64,000 nt of DNA from Opitutia bacterium UBA7374 (GCA_002469895.1 DKOA01000043.1:53619-117618); one strand, 5' to 3'. Positions 7,754-18,311 are shown, counted from the first letter of the stretch. The notes: generated from the letters alone by a model not told the origin. Made by a program: numbers and translations.

Positions 7754-9940
7754 TTAATTCTCCGACGCTGCTTCGGGCAGAACCACATCCAACGGACAAC
7801 CGCTGACCTCGACTGATTCGGCCGAGTAGCGAATCTTCGTCCATTGACCCTTGATCGGCAGTCGGATCTCCATCCAGTCCCAGGTTGTCGGCATGGCCGG
7901 ACGAATCGTTAATTGATTCTCAGGTATGGAATATCGCAGACCGCCAAAGCCCTCGAGATAAAACAAGATCTTGCCAGCGTTAAAATTCGAATATTGATCA
8001 CCAAATAAATCGAGATTCCGCTTATATGCTTCCGGCGCCACGGGAATCCCCCACGCCTCCCGATAATTATAATTTTCCAAATGATTGACCGCCAGTTCCG
8101 GTGCGACATCCAATCCCTGCTGAAACATGCCATCGATGGTAAAATATGCTGTATCCGGAGTATAACCGAAAGAGTGATCAACCGGCGTAGCAAAGGTTTG
8201 CATAGACTGCTTCGCCATAGCCAGGGGGAAGAAGACCCCGTAATAGCCCTTTTCTTTGTCCAGTGCCCAGTGTTCGACAAAGCGCTCTGCATATTCTCTG
8301 GGGAAATAGGGTGAACGCATACACCAAAAACTATTTGTCATGTACATCCCATTGGCTGCCGCTCCAAAGAAATTTTCGACTCCATTTGCCTCCCATCGAC
8401 GATCATAATCCCGCCGTATTACTTCCGGATCACGCACAAAGCTCTCCCAATGAGGAACGTCCGCATGATTGCCCGTAAGTGATGCAATTTGCACCAAAGT
8501 CTCGGCAACTTGATCCGTGTTCATAGCAAAACCGCCGATTCTTTGATAAAATAACTTCTTAAAATGATCCTCATAGCAGTCCTTGAGAAACGCTACATCG
8601 CCGGTGTGCTGGTAAATTTGCCACGCACCCAAAACATGTTCCGGAGTTTCGCCACCGTAGGCTCCACTGTGCCAGGAAATTCCCTTATTATCCGAGATCA
8701 ATCGAGAACCATTTCCCAATTGTCGGTAACGATCATTCTTAGTCAGATGCTTCCAGGTCAGCACGTTACCATACGCATATCGGGCTTTGTCCTGCGTCCA
8801 TGCCCCTACCTTGATTTGAAAAGTTGCATCATAACGGTGCATACCAAGAAAATTATTCACCGCTGTCTGGGTGTGATTTTCCATTTCCCAGCCCTTTTGG
8901 ACGTCAATATAATACATCAGGTAGATTGACCATAGATAGTAATAAATATCGACGAACTTAGCCTCTGAACAGCGGAAGTACGGAACCTCTTCATTCAATT
9001 GACGATTCATTTCCCTGGTTTTTGCGAGCAATGCAGACTCGGTATGCCGGAGCAGATCACTGGCATCCTTTAGAGCCTGACGACGACTGTCATTCATCGC
9101 CCAAACAACCGTGGTTCCCTGATCGTCACAGGGCACAGATAATGTGTACTGTACCACGTTCCGATCATCTCTACGAATGGTGTGCGACTTTGCGAAACTA
9201 CGTGAGGCGCTGAGAACCGTAGACATACCTTCGTAAACACAAGGGCCTTCCCTCGCCGGGGCATTCGGATCGGGTCGTGATTCTACGGTGCCGCCTTCAC
9301 GAATAACCAGAGCATTACTCGACCGGTCATAGCGAGCTGTGGCCGTCGAACGAACACTCTTTCGGTGATAGAAGCTATGCCCTGAAAACTCCAGAGTTAC
9401 CGGCTCTGTGGAGCGGATAACGCTGGCAGCTGCGTCATTTGGGGCAATGAACTTTTCTTCATAAATCGTCACTCCCCCAACTGCATACTGACAGATCATT
9501 TTGTCGGGGCGCCACTGCATGCTTTGGGGCACCGGATTTTTAAAGGTTTCGCCATTGATGATGACACTACCGTAAAGAACCCGGGTATCTTTATAAAATT
9601 CCCATCCACTGTAATCATTACCGACACCAGTGTGTTCAGTCCCTTCTATTGAACTTTCGACGAGGCCGATACCTCGACTACGCAAGTCATGATGAAAGGG
9701 GTGCGTCAGCCCAATCGTCTCTTCCTGACCGCGGTTCCAACTGGGCATAAATCCACCGATATAATAGGTAATATTGCCAGCCATAAATCCGTGCTTACGA
9801 CCCTGCACCGCCTGTTCCAACCGTTCACAATAATTATAGGCCGGCGGCTTCTCGCCAGCGAGGAGAGCTGCCGGAAAAAGGCTGCTAAGCAATAAAATGT
9901 GTACAATGCATTTTTGTATAGTTCGGGATATTCGCATCAT
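7754..9940 (-). CDS. Secreted MGH1-like (alpha/alpha)6 glycoside hydrolase
   Basis: This 728-aa protein has a signal peptide (about residues 1-28, ending ALLAG). It is the shortest of three paralogues in the window and consists essentially of the catalytic module. Shared motifs run in order: KHGFMAGN, ETIGLTHPFHHDLRSRG, GWEFYK, WRPDKMICQY, YFRCSEAKF, HTQTAVNNFLGMHRYDA and a C-terminal helical region with HVLGAWQIYQHTGD. The fold assignment rests on resemblance to MGH1-like/GH63-type hydrolases that trim oligosaccharides. The substrate is unknown, though gene context suggests a sulfated or arabinose-containing polysaccharide. It is probably periplasmic. It lies 20 bp upstream of the GH127-like gene and 40 bp downstream of the HEAT-repeat gene, so it is probably co-transcribed with both. 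Confidence 0.72.
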   Translation of the reverse strand: MMRISRTIQKCIVHILLLSSLFPAALLAGEKPPAYNYCERLEQAVQGRKHGFMAGNITYYIGGFMPSWNRGQEETIGLTHPFHHDLRSRGIGLVESSIEGTEHTGVGNDYSGWEFYKDTRVLYGSVIINGETFKNPVPQSMQWRPDKMICQYAVGGVTIYEEKFIAPNDAAASVIRSTEPVTLEFSGHSFYHRKSVRSTATARYDRSSNALVIREGGTVESRPDPNAPAREGPCVYEGMSTVLSASRSFAKSHTIRRDDRNVVQYTLSVPCDDQGTTVVWAMNDSRRQALKDASDLLRHTESALLAKTREMNRQLNEEVPYFRCSEAKFVDIYYYLWSIYLMYYIDVQKGWEMENHTQTAVNNFLGMHRYDATFQIKVGAWTQDKARYAYGNVLTWKHLTKNDRYRQLGNGSRLISDNKGISWHSGAYGGETPEHVLGAWQIYQHTGDVAFLKDCYEDHFKKLFYQRIGGFAMNTDQVAETLVQIASLTGNHADVPHWESFVRDPEVIRRDYDRRWEANGVENFFGAAANGMYMTNSFWCMRSPYFPREYAERFVEHWALDKEKGYYGVFFPLAMAKQSMQTFATPVDHSFGYTPDTAYFTIDGMFQQGLDVAPELAVNHLENYNYREAWGIPVAPEAYKRNLDLFGDQYSNFNAGKILFYLEGFGGLRYSIPENQLTIRPAMPTTWDWMEIRLPIKGQWTKIRYSAESVEVSGCPLDVVLPEAASEN

Positions 9941-9980
9941 ATTCTGGGGGCGGTAGTGCGTGCTTGAGCACGAGTGAAAG

Positions 9981-11912
9981 TTAAAGTTTCCTGCGTTCTT
10001 TTAATTCCGGAATGGTTGCCAGCACTGCGGCCACTTCCTGAGCAACAACCGGATCATTCAAATAGGGCTGGAATGCGTCGTGCAGGTAATGCTGGATGTA
10101 ACTGCTAGGTTCCAGATAGCAGGTAATCATTGCCCTCTTAAACGTATCATTAGGAGCACTCTTCAATGCCTTCACGATCAATTCCAGCTTAAGCTTTTCC
10201 CACCCGATGACCTTCTTGTTTTTCACTATGCGGGTCAGACCGGCCTGCGCTGCCGTCAAGTCACTCGGACTCGCTTCCGGATCCGTGGCAACTTGGATCC
10301 ATAATTCGCCGGCGTACAAGTCAGGCCAACGAGAGAGTATTTTCATCGAAGCAGACCGTAAGCTCGAATCTTTATCCTCAATTTGCTTCCTGATGTAGGA
10401 TAGGAGCGCCTCACCGGCTACCCCGTCAGCAATCGCCAGCAGATCTCTACGCAAATCATCGCTGGGGGCGGCATTGAGCGCCGGCATAAAAACTTCCGCC
10501 CATAGAAGGTCCGGATCCCCATAATTCAGACACAGTCGCTTGAGACTTCTCTGGACATCACGCTTCAACGGATCCTCCTCAATGATAAATCCGGCAAACG
10601 TCTGACAAGTCTGCAGTGTGCCCAATGATTCAAGCGCCCGGATGCACTCCCTGCGAAGGACTTCCGATGATCCGGGCTGAATCCTTTGCGTAAATATCTC
10701 CGCCGCACCCTGGGCATTCCGCCGGGCAAGCAAGCGCACAGCGGCAGTTCGTTTGTCCGGATCTTCTCCGTGCTCCAGCAATTGAAACAAGCGCTCGTTT
10801 AGGCTGAGTAAAGTTAACATGGCAAGAGCCTCTTCAGCATCCTTGTCGGCATCCTCCATAAATAAAGTAAAGAGGGAGTCGTAACTGGCCACACCTCCGA
10901 CCACACCCAATGTGCGGATGGCTTCTCTTTTCACCTCTTTATCCGATACCGCGAGTAGTGAAAGGACGGCGTCTTCATACGCTGACAAGGCATGTTCAGT
11001 AATGGCCTGAAGGATCAGTTTCTGATCTGCGGCAGAACTATTCGCCAAGTGGGCAATACAAATGTCCCGAAGTGATTCACTCTCAAATGAGACTCGTAGC
11101 AGCTTACTGCGTAAATGACTGCCGGGTTCCGCGAGAAAGAGTTGCAGCATCTCTTCTGCCGCCGATTGATCCAAGCTTAACAAACGACGGTAGGCAGCCA
11201 TGACAACTCCACTATCAACGCCCTCACGGATCAGGCGCTCGCAGGTTCCCGCATCAGCACCGAGTAGAACTTGGGCGCGTTGCAAAAGGTTTTTATTCTC
11301 GGCCCCTGAGCGCTTATAGGCATCGACTACCCAATCCATGGCATCCTCCTCACCCAATTGGATAAGTGCTTGCGTGGCCTCGGCAACCAAGCCGGGCGTG
11401 TCCGACTGCATATACGCCTCTATGGCTTTAATCGAACGCTTATCGTCACGATAGACAAAGGCATCAAGAAAAGGACCCTTATTCAGATCCGTTGCCTGGA
11501 AGAGCGACTGTGCTAATATATGAGCCGCCTGATCAGACGGATTTGCCATCAGTGCACGGCGCGCAGTTTCCTGCAGATCCTTATTCGTACTTTTCAAGTA
11601 GACAGCCAAGACAGGAACCGAGGCTTCGCTTCCGAACCATTGTAAGACTCGCAATAGGTAGATTTTGGCTTTTGGGTTACTGACTTCCGGAAGTTGCTCG
11701 ATGACAATCTGCTCAAGCGCTTCTACGGTCGGCGCATCGGAATCACCAAACGTACTGGCGAAAGTTTTCAGGATCTCTACGCGCAGCGCATACGCATCTG
11801 CGTAGGATTTGGTGTCCAGCTGCTGGATCAATGCCTCCAGACTTTGACCACTGAGTGACAAAGCCAAAAACAACGGCGCAATAAAAAACAATCTCGGTAG
11901 TGGAAGAAACAT
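9981..11912 (-). CDS. Exported HEAT-repeat protein
   Basis: The ATG at 11912 gives 643 aa beginning with a signal peptide (MFLPLPRLFFIAPLFLALSL). A longer frame from 12002 overlaps the upstream oxidoreductase by about 70 bp and hides the signal, so it is not preferred. The rest is nearly continuous HEAT-like helical repeats, for example 'VPVLAVYLKSTNKDLQETAR' and 'KEVKREAIRTLGVVGG'. Such solenoids bind proteins rather than catalyse. In planctomycete/verrucomicrobial sugar loci, similar domains often accompany cytochrome or membrane-bound dehydrogenase proteins. The gene begins 19 bp after the stop of the Tat oxidoreductase, which suggests one transcript. No heme motif is present. The role is unknown. 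Confidence 0.7.
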   Translation of the reverse strand: MFLPLPRLFFIAPLFLALSLSGQSLEALIQQLDTKSYADAYALRVEILKTFASTFGDSDAPTVEALEQIVIEQLPEVSNPKAKIYLLRVLQWFGSEASVPVLAVYLKSTNKDLQETARRALMANPSDQAAHILAQSLFQATDLNKGPFLDAFVYRDDKRSIKAIEAYMQSDTPGLVAEATQALIQLGEEDAMDWVVDAYKRSGAENKNLLQRAQVLLGADAGTCERLIREGVDSGVVMAAYRRLLSLDQSAAEEMLQLFLAEPGSHLRSKLLRVSFESESLRDICIAHLANSSAADQKLILQAITEHALSAYEDAVLSLLAVSDKEVKREAIRTLGVVGGVASYDSLFTLFMEDADKDAEEALAMLTLLSLNERLFQLLEHGEDPDKRTAAVRLLARRNAQGAAEIFTQRIQPGSSEVLRRECIRALESLGTLQTCQTFAGFIIEEDPLKRDVQRSLKRLCLNYGDPDLLWAEVFMPALNAAPSDDLRRDLLAIADGVAGEALLSYIRKQIEDKDSSLRSASMKILSRWPDLYAGELWIQVATDPEASPSDLTAAQAGLTRIVKNKKVIGWEKLKLELIVKALKSAPNDTFKRAMITCYLEPSSYIQHYLHDAFQPYLNDPVVAQEVAAVLATIPELKERRKL

Positions 11913-11931
11913 TTTAAAAAAAAACAAAGTT

Positions 11932-13215
11932 TTATACGGGGAGTGTATAACCTGCCCTTCTGGGACGATCCTGCCACCGTCGCGCGTGCTCATCGCCAAC
12001 AATTTGCTGAGAAACCGGATCCCACCGGATGGGACGCTGGAGACGATCCGCTATTTCCGCCAGATGGCATATGGTTGCTGTACGGTGACCTATCTCCACG
12101 TTACTGATCGGCTGTTTACGCGTCTGGATACAGTCCAACCAATTCGTTTTATGATTCTTCGATACATACAGGCGCTGATCCCCGGGCCTAAGTGGCCGAT
12201 TCGCCATAAAAGAAGGCGTTGTCTCGATTTCCCCACCACGAGAGACACAGACCTCTCCCTCTGTGCCGATAAATCGAATCTGATATCCTTTCCGGTCAGG
12301 GTGATCACGAACCACTCGTACCCCATCCTCATAAACAAAATAAGAGCGCTCCGCCCCCTCCCATCCTTTCGGGAAAAAGGAGACGGGGCCAGAGTCATCA
12401 CGACCTAGTGCCCACTGAACAATATCATAATGATGGGCTCCCCAGTCCCCATTTTTTCGGGATCCATAATCCCAGAAACGTCGCCAGCCTCCCCCATAAC
12501 TACCACTCACTCGGCCGCGAGAATAGGGCTCAACAGGAGCGGGGCCCAACCATCGGTCATAGTCAAAGCCCTCAGGAATCGCTTCAGGGGCATCCAGCAC
12601 GGGTGGAGGAAAGCTTCCTAGAGCCACGCGGACCTCGGTCACTTGGCCAATGTATCCGTTTGCCACCAGTTCAGCAGCCCGCCGGAAAGTACTACTGGAG
12701 CGTTGCTGAGCGCCCACCTGAAGAACACTGCCATGGCGCTGACAACTTTCGACCATAGCCTTGCCTTCCTCAATCGTCAAAGTCATTGGCTTCTCCACAT
12801 ATACGTCCTTCCCATGAGCCATCGCTGAAATTGAAATAGCGGCATGCCAGTGATCCGGAGTAGAGACGACAACCGCATCGACAGAAGAATCCTGCACAAC
12901 ATCTTCAAAGTAGTTGGTCAGCTGACAATCCTTGGCCCCGCGGTTTTGTAATTCCTTTAGCCCGCGGATGCGCGCAACCGGATTAACATCACAGGCCCAA
13001 ATAGCTTCGACTTGCGATAGACCGGCCATCCCGTAATGTGCGTTCATCTGGTTGCCTAAACCAACGTAGCCAATTTGAATCCGGCTATTGGGACCAATAC
13101 GACCGTTTAATCCAAGCACCTGAGCACTCAAAATCATCGGAGCGGAGGAGGCTCCAAGACAAAACCCAGCGCCTTTTTGAAGAAATCTACGCCGACCAAT
13201 ACCATTATTTTTCAT
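11932..13215 (-). CDS. Tat-exported Gfo/Idh/MocA family oxidoreductase
   Basis: This 427-aa NAD(P)-dependent sugar oxidoreductase is predicted to be exported folded. The N-terminus carries a twin-arginine motif (GRRRFLQKG) followed by a hydrophobic stretch. A Rossmann fold starts with [11 protein letters not shown], and the family EKP signature appears as [12 protein letters not shown]. The C-terminal alpha/beta domain has [17 protein letters not shown] and [15 protein letters not shown], typical of the exported subfamily common in Planctomycetes and Verrucomicrobiota. The ATG at 13215 is preferred over the adjacent in-frame TTG. It probably oxidises or epimerises a released sugar in the periplasm; the substrate is not deducible. 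The aldo/keto reductase gene lies 35 bp upstream and the HEAT gene 19 bp downstream. Confidence 0.85.
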   Translation of the reverse strand: MKNNGIGRRRFLQKGAGFCLGASSAPMILSAQVLGLNGRIGPNSRIQIGYVGLGNQMNAHYGMAGLSQVEAIWACDVNPVARIRGLKELQNRGAKDCQLTNYFEDVVQDSSVDAVVVSTPDHWHAAISISAMAHGKDVYVEKPMTLTIEEGKAMVESCQRHGSVLQVGAQQRSSSTFRRAAELVANGYIGQVTEVRVALGSFPPPVLDAPEAIPEGFDYDRWLGPAPVEPYSRGRVSGSYGGGWRRFWDYGSRKNGDWGAHHYDIVQWALGRDDSGPVSFFPKGWEGAERSYFVYEDGVRVVRDHPDRKGYQIRFIGTEGEVCVSRGGEIETTPSFMANRPLRPGDQRLYVSKNHKTNWLDCIQTRKQPISNVEIGHRTATICHLAEIADRLQRPIRWDPVSQQIVGDEHARRWQDRPRRAGYTLPV

Positions 13216-13249
13216 CAATTAAAACTTCCTCATCGTAGGCTAAAAGTAA

Positions 13250-14263
13250 TCAGAAGACTTCTTCTGGCTCTGGTTTGGTTTGGAAAATGTCTTCTATTTT
13301 TTCCATCACCTCACCGGTCAACAAGGCCGTATCGGTTGTGGCCCGCAGGTTTTCCTGCAAATGCGAAACACTGGAAGCGCCGAGTATCGCTGTCGTTACA
13401 TTCGGATTTTTCAAGACCCAGGCCAAAGCTAAGCGGGCAGGCGTAATGTCGAGCTCTCCAGCTAGTTTCGACATGGAGATAACCTGATCAATGACCGATT
13501 CATACCCACCTTCCGGATATACCTCCTGTAACCAAACTTTCCCGGAATCACTGATCGAGTAAGCATCCCCTTTTTTCTCCAAAAAGTGCCCGACCAGCTT
13601 TCCACGAGCTAAAGGCGACCAGATCGTGGTTCCCAGGCCAACCTCCTGATAGAGCCTCGAATAATCCACTTCTACACGCTGACGTTCGTAGAGGTTATAC
13701 TGTGGTTGCTCCATAACTGGGGCAATCAGGTTCTCCTTTGCCGCAAAAGCATGCGCCAGGGCTATATCTCGTGACGTCCACTCGCTCGTTCCCCAGTAGA
13801 GAATCTTGCCCTGACGGACGAGATCGGACATGGCCGAAACCGTTTCCCGAATCGGCGTATTTAAGTCCGGACGATGGCAGAAATATAAGTCCAGATAATC
13901 CACCTGCAGTCGTCTTAAAGCAGCATCGCATGCTTCAATAACATGCTTCCTGAACAAACCCTTTGATGTCCGACTCCCCATGGGTGGCCTCGAGGGGTGG
14001 GTGCCGCCCCAGAATACTTTACTGGATACACACCAGGTATCGCGCGGCCAATCCATAGCCTTTAAAATACGCCCCATTACACGCTCGGATTCACCGGTCG
14101 CATAGGCTTCAGCATTATCAAAAAAATTAATCCCCGACTCGTAGGCGATCGACATCAAATCACTGGCGAGATCCTCTGTGATCGATTCACCAAACGTACG
14201 CCATGAGCCAAAAGACAACTCACTTAAGGGAAGACCTGTACTACCTAAAACGCGATAATTCAT
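13250..14263 (-). CDS. Aldo/keto reductase (Kv-beta/YghZ-like)
   Basis: This 337-aa (beta/alpha)8 NADPH-dependent reductase has no signal peptide and is predicted cytoplasmic. The catalytic tetrad is visible: D and Y in FFDNAEAYATGESE, K in VSSKVFWG and H in LYFCHRPD. The NADPH-binding stretch near the C-terminus contains 'AILGASSVSHLQENLRA'. The length fits the Kv-beta-like subgroup. It lies within the minus-strand locus, 30 bp downstream of the sulfatase stop, and probably reduces or oxidises a carbonyl on a monosaccharide released by the pathway. The family is clear; the substrate is open. Confidence 0.85.
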   Translation of the reverse strand: MNYRVLGSTGLPLSELSFGSWRTFGESITEDLASDLMSIAYESGINFFDNAEAYATGESERVMGRILKAMDWPRDTWCVSSKVFWGGTHPSRPPMGSRTSKGLFRKHVIEACDAALRRLQVDYLDLYFCHRPDLNTPIRETVSAMSDLVRQGKILYWGTSEWTSRDIALAHAFAAKENLIAPVMEQPQYNLYERQRVEVDYSRLYQEVGLGTTIWSPLARGKLVGHFLEKKGDAYSISDSGKVWLQEVYPEGGYESVIDQVISMSKLAGELDITPARLALAWVLKNPNVTTAILGASSVSHLQENLRATTDTALLTGEVMEKIEDIFQTKPEPEEVF

Positions 14264-14293
14264 ATCTCTAATCGGCTTGCTCTATTTATTCCG

Positions 14294-15853
14294 CTAAATT
14301 GCCGGATGCAGAGCCATCCGCTCTTTGGTGAAGATGATCTGTTCCTTCATCCACTCGATATGCTTCTCCAACCGCTGAAGCTGCTTCGCCGCTGCGGCAT
14401 CGCCGGTGGCCGCCTGCTTCCGAAGAGTCTCCGCCTTGCTCTCACCCTGGGGAATCCAATTAGCAAGATTCTTCAGGAAAATCTCTCTCAACTGATTTAC
14501 TTTTTCTGCGCCGACTTCACTCAGGTAATCACTCAATTGGTCTTCCAGAGAAGCCGCTATCTCCGGATAAATCTCCGAGAGATCATTCGACTCTGAAAGA
14601 TCATCGACAACGTTATACAAAGCACTTTCACGCGTGTCCAAATTCTTCAGTAATTTATATTCCCCACGACGAATGCATGATTCCGGCTCCCCGTTATACC
14701 AGGGGAAATGAAATACCAGCGCCCCATCTCCAGAACGGCGAAGCTTAGCCGCATCTCCTTTGACAAATGCGGATGCCAGACTCACTCCGTCTAACTCCTT
14801 GGGCAGGCGCTTTATACCTCCCGCCAAGTCATAAAGCGTTGGCAATAAGTCCCAACCAGCAGTTGGCGTAGCGCAGTAACTGTTCTTCGGAATCCCCGGA
14901 CCCCGCACAATAAAGGGCACGCGAATTCCCCCTTCAGTCAGATCTGCCTTGGCCCCGCGGAGAGGCTTGTTTCCCCGAAGCCCGCCCCCATTATCAGAAG
15001 TAAAGATAACATAAGTATTCTCCCTGATTCCCAAGGTATCCAAATGAGCTAACAGATCGCCAAACGCACGATCTGTATCGTCAACCATGGCCGCATAGTT
15101 CAACAACCAGTTGTGCTTAAAGGCACTTTCAGAAATTTCATCCTCAGGCAAATAGTCTTCATCCGTCGCCTTTTCCGGACGAGGCAAAGCGCGATACTTC
15201 GCCCGTGTTTCTTTTAAAGAATCATGCCAAATATGAACTGAATAATGAGACAGCTGGAGGTAGAAAGGACGATCCGCCTCGACTTGTTCAGTCATAAATT
15301 TTTTACTCATCTCGGTCAGCGAAAAAATTCGCTTGGGATCCTCTTCCGGCAAAAACGTCTTCATGTCATCCATGAAGTCACCTTCTCCGTTACCCGTACC
15401 TTTCATGTTTTCAGTCACATCATAGCCGGCCTTTTCCGGAGAGATGGATCCAATGTGCCACTTCCCGTAATGTGCTGTTACATATTCCGGATTGGCTCGT
15501 TTGATCGCTTGTGGAATAGTAATCAGACCACGGTAATTTTCCTTCGAAAAAGTCGTATTCAATGTCGTATTTAACATTCTCGCCGGTGTCATCCCGTGCA
15601 AAATAGAATTCCGTGAGGGCGTGCATACCGGAGCCGGCGCATAGGCATCTGAAAAGACCATCCCCTCTTCCGCCAATTGCTCCAAATTGGGCGTCTCGTA
15701 AAAATCGCTGCGTGTCTCTGACTGGTCACGAACCATTTCCACCGAAGTGTCGGCCCAACCTAAATCGTCCATGTAAACGACAATAAAATTGGGCGCAGCA
15801 AAAGAGAATTTCGTGAGGCAGCAGACGCTTAGCAACAAGAGAATATTTTTCAT
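14294..15853 (-). CDS. Exported sulfatase (CTPSR, arylsulfatase type)
   Basis: This alkaline-phosphatase-superfamily sulfatase is 519 aa from the ATG at 15853, which opens a signal peptide (MKNILLLLSVCCLTKFSFA). The formylglycine motif is C77-T-P-S-R, so it is a Cys-type enzyme needing maturation by a maturase such as the one at 54863. Metal and sulfate-site motifs include YMDDLGWAD, HYGKWHIGS, and FTSDNGGGLRGNKPLRGAK with GGIRVPFIV. A C-terminal helical tail of about 90 residues (EKVNQLREIFLKNL...) extends past the usual domain. It probably desulfates oligosaccharides in the periplasm. A 227-bp gap upstream could carry a promoter; the aldo/keto reductase follows closely. Confidence 0.9.
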   Translation of the reverse strand: MKNILLLLSVCCLTKFSFAAPNFIVVYMDDLGWADTSVEMVRDQSETRSDFYETPNLEQLAEEGMVFSDAYAPAPVCTPSRNSILHGMTPARMLNTTLNTTFSKENYRGLITIPQAIKRANPEYVTAHYGKWHIGSISPEKAGYDVTENMKGTGNGEGDFMDDMKTFLPEEDPKRIFSLTEMSKKFMTEQVEADRPFYLQLSHYSVHIWHDSLKETRAKYRALPRPEKATDEDYLPEDEISESAFKHNWLLNYAAMVDDTDRAFGDLLAHLDTLGIRENTYVIFTSDNGGGLRGNKPLRGAKADLTEGGIRVPFIVRGPGIPKNSYCATPTAGWDLLPTLYDLAGGIKRLPKELDGVSLASAFVKGDAAKLRRSGDGALVFHFPWYNGEPESCIRRGEYKLLKNLDTRESALYNVVDDLSESNDLSEIYPEIAASLEDQLSDYLSEVGAEKVNQLREIFLKNLANWIPQGESKAETLRKQAATGDAAAAKQLQRLEKHIEWMKEQIIFTKERMALHPAI

Positions 15854-16080
15854 AGAGGGGTGTAGTACTGGGGGGGATATGAACCGAGAAAACGAATTAA
15901 AGTAGAGCATAAAGGACAAGCGCAGCACAACCCATAAGTCGCCTTAAGCACCAATTAAACGAGCAAAAAAAGGAATTGGAAAAGCAAGAATGTCAGCGGG
16001 CGAATAGGGGCTGTCAGATAGCGACAAAGAGGGTTGAGCTAACTCTTTCCGGATGGAACAGGACGAACAAAATCAATGTG

Positions 16081-16821
16081 CTAGAAGAGGGTGCGCCCAC
16101 CATTAACGGACAACGATTGGCCGGTTAAGAATCCAGCATCTTGGTCCGCAAAAAACCGGACAGCATGCGCTACATCTTCACGTGTGCCCCAACGGCCAAG
16201 CGGTATGGTTTCCAGGTACTTTTCTTTTTGCTCCGGAGCGACTGATTCATGCCGCTCTACCGGAATCCAACCGGGGGCCACTGCGTTAACTGTGATCCCA
16301 AAGGAAGCAAGTTCCATCGCAGTACTGCGTAGATAGCCCATTTGCCCACCCTTCCCGGCGACATATGCAGAAAATGGAGAAGAGGCACATTGAAAGACTT
16401 CACTGGTAACATGAATAATGCGCCCAAACTGCTTTGCTTTCATACCCGGAGTCACCGCACGGGTCAGATAATGCGGGCTCATGACAAAAGCGCGAAACAT
16501 CGATGCAAAGTCGGCCTCCGAATAATCTTCAATCGATTTCTCATATTGTGCCGGGGTCGCATTCAGAACTAAAGTATCTATTGCACCCCAGCGATCGGTC
16601 ACATCCTCAACCAATGCATCAACCCCGTTTTCTGAAAGTGCATCTGCTTTAAATAGCTCTGCCGTTCCGCAAGCGGAAACCTGTTCTTTGGCTTTCTTTG
16701 CCGCTGTATCATCGTGTGCATAATTCATCGCAACACGCGCTCCCGCCTGCGCAAAAAGCTCTGCTATGGCAATGCCCAGACCACGCGTCGCACCGGTAAT
16801 TAATACAATTCGATCTTTCAT
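16081..16821 (-). CDS. SDR family NAD(P)-dependent oxidoreductase
   Basis: This 246-aa classical short-chain dehydrogenase has the cofactor motif TGATRGLG near the N-terminus, NYAHDD after beta-2, a serine in IHVTSE, the catalytic YVAGK and the C-terminal FLTGQSLSVNGG typical of FabG-like enzymes. The ATG at 16821 is preferred over one two codons upstream. It is cytoplasmic. It follows the DUF1501 gene by 21 bp and so probably oxidises a sugar or sugar acid of the locus, although FabG-like enzymes have many substrates. Confidence 0.88.
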   Translation of the reverse strand: MKDRIVLITGATRGLGIAIAELFAQAGARVAMNYAHDDTAAKKAKEQVSACGTAELFKADALSENGVDALVEDVTDRWGAIDTLVLNATPAQYEKSIEDYSEADFASMFRAFVMSPHYLTRAVTPGMKAKQFGRIIHVTSEVFQCASSPFSAYVAGKGGQMGYLRSTAMELASFGITVNAVAPGWIPVERHESVAPEQKEKYLETIPLGRWGTREDVAHAVRFFADQDAGFLTGQSLSVNGGRTLF

Positions 16822-16842
16822 CAGCACATACCCGATCTCATG

Positions 16843-18303
16843 TTAGGCAATAATCTCATGGATCGGCTCTGCACCCTCTACGCCTACTAACTTTTCATCC
16901 AGACCAGAGTGGAAATAAGACAGGTAGTTTGGATCCATACCCATCTGTTTTAGAATAGTCGCGTGCAGGTGTTTAACTTCGAGCGGACGTTCTACTGCAG
17001 TAGAGCCCAGATCATCCGTCTGACCGACACTAACGCCCCCTTTGATGCCACCCCCGGCAAGCCACATGGTGAAACCACTGGAATTGTGATCGCGCCCGCT
17101 ACCAACCGCGTATTCCGCCGTTGGCTGGCGACCAAACTCGCCACCCCAGACAACAATCGTTTCATCGAGTAAGCCCCGTCTTTTCAAATCCTTGAGCAGG
17201 CCGGCGATTGGCTTATCCGTATTGCCTGCATGTTTGTTGTGGTTTAACTCCAAGTCACCGTGTGCGTCCCAATTATGATCACCATGAGCACCACCCGAGT
17301 AAATTTGGATAAAGCGAACGCCTCGCTCCACCAGACGACGGGCCAATAAGCATTTTTCGCCAAACTCACGAGTCGGTTCTTCATCTGCTCCATACAATGC
17401 CTTGGTTTCGTCACTCTCACGACCCAAATCAATGGCCTCCGGCGCGGTTGATTGCATCTTATAAGCCAATTCATAACTGGCTATACGCGCCTTCAAATTG
17501 GAATTATCCACGCGGCTCTCCAAGTGCCCCTCATTGAGGTGGTTCAATGACTGGATAATTCGATACTGCTCGGCGCGGCTCATTTCGTCGACATGTCGCA
17601 AATCCAGAATGGGCTCTCCCTTGGAACGAAAGACAGTCCCCTGATAACTCGCCGGCATGTAACCGGATGTCCAGTTCTTGGCTCCGGAAATCGGGCCTCC
17701 CGTCTTGTCCAGCATGACGACGTAACCGGGCAGATTTTGATTTACCGTGCCCAAACCATAATTAATCCAGCTGCCGAGCGTTGGTTTACCGCTGATCAAT
17801 GAACCGGAATTCATCATCAACATAGCTGAGCCGTGAATTGGTGAATCCGCCTGCATTGAGTGCAGGAAGGCAATATCATCGACACATTCACCGACATGAG
17901 GGAACAGATCAGAAACATATTTCCCGCACTCCCCATAAGGCTTAAACTTCCAGCGAGGCTCGACAATCCGACCTTCGTTCTTTTTTCCTCCACGACCAAA
18001 TGTCTTCACCTCGACGGTTTTGCCATCCATGCCATACATCGTTGGCTTGTAATCAAATGTATCGATATGGCTGGGGCCACCGTACATGAAAAGGAAGATC
18101 ACACTGCGGGCTTTGACCGGAAAATGCTTCGGGCGGGGCAAGAGAGGATTGAGCCCGGCAGTCCCGGCCTCTAAAGGGTTTCCAAAGATTCCTTCCTTTG
18201 CCAGCATGCCGGTCAAGGCGAGATGGGTAAACCCGCCCCCTACGGTGCGAAGAAACTCACGACGCGATGTGTTCCCACAAAAGTTTTTGTTTAGGGGGTT
18301 CAT
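16843..18303 (-). CDS. DUF1501 protein, Tat-exported
   Basis: This 486-aa protein belongs to the DUF1501 family, distantly related to alkaline-phosphatase/sulfatase folds. The N-terminus has a twin-arginine signal (NTSRREFLRTVGGG). Family landmarks are LLPRPKHFPVKARSVIFLFM, GGPSHIDTFDYKP, HGDHNWDAHGD, VVWGGEFGRQPT and GSGRDHNSSGFTMWLAGGG. The ATG at 18303 is used because it starts 8 bp after the stop of the DUF1549/DUF1553 gene, its near-invariant partner in Planctomycetes and Verrucomicrobiota. The biochemical role of the pair is not established. Here they sit with a membrane cytochrome protein inside a polysaccharide locus. Confidence 0.88.
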   Translation of the reverse strand: MNPLNKNFCGNTSRREFLRTVGGGFTHLALTGMLAKEGIFGNPLEAGTAGLNPLLPRPKHFPVKARSVIFLFMYGGPSHIDTFDYKPTMYGMDGKTVEVKTFGRGGKKNEGRIVEPRWKFKPYGECGKYVSDLFPHVGECVDDIAFLHSMQADSPIHGSAMLMMNSGSLISGKPTLGSWINYGLGTVNQNLPGYVVMLDKTGGPISGAKNWTSGYMPASYQGTVFRSKGEPILDLRHVDEMSRAEQYRIIQSLNHLNEGHLESRVDNSNLKARIASYELAYKMQSTAPEAIDLGRESDETKALYGADEEPTREFGEKCLLARRLVERGVRFIQIYSGGAHGDHNWDAHGDLELNHNKHAGNTDKPIAGLLKDLKRRGLLDETIVVWGGEFGRQPTAEYAVGSGRDHNSSGFTMWLAGGGIKGGVSVGQTDDLGSTAVERPLEVKHLHATILKQMGMDPNYLSYFHSGLDEKLVGVEGAEPIHEIIA

Positions 18304-18311
18304 GGTATGCC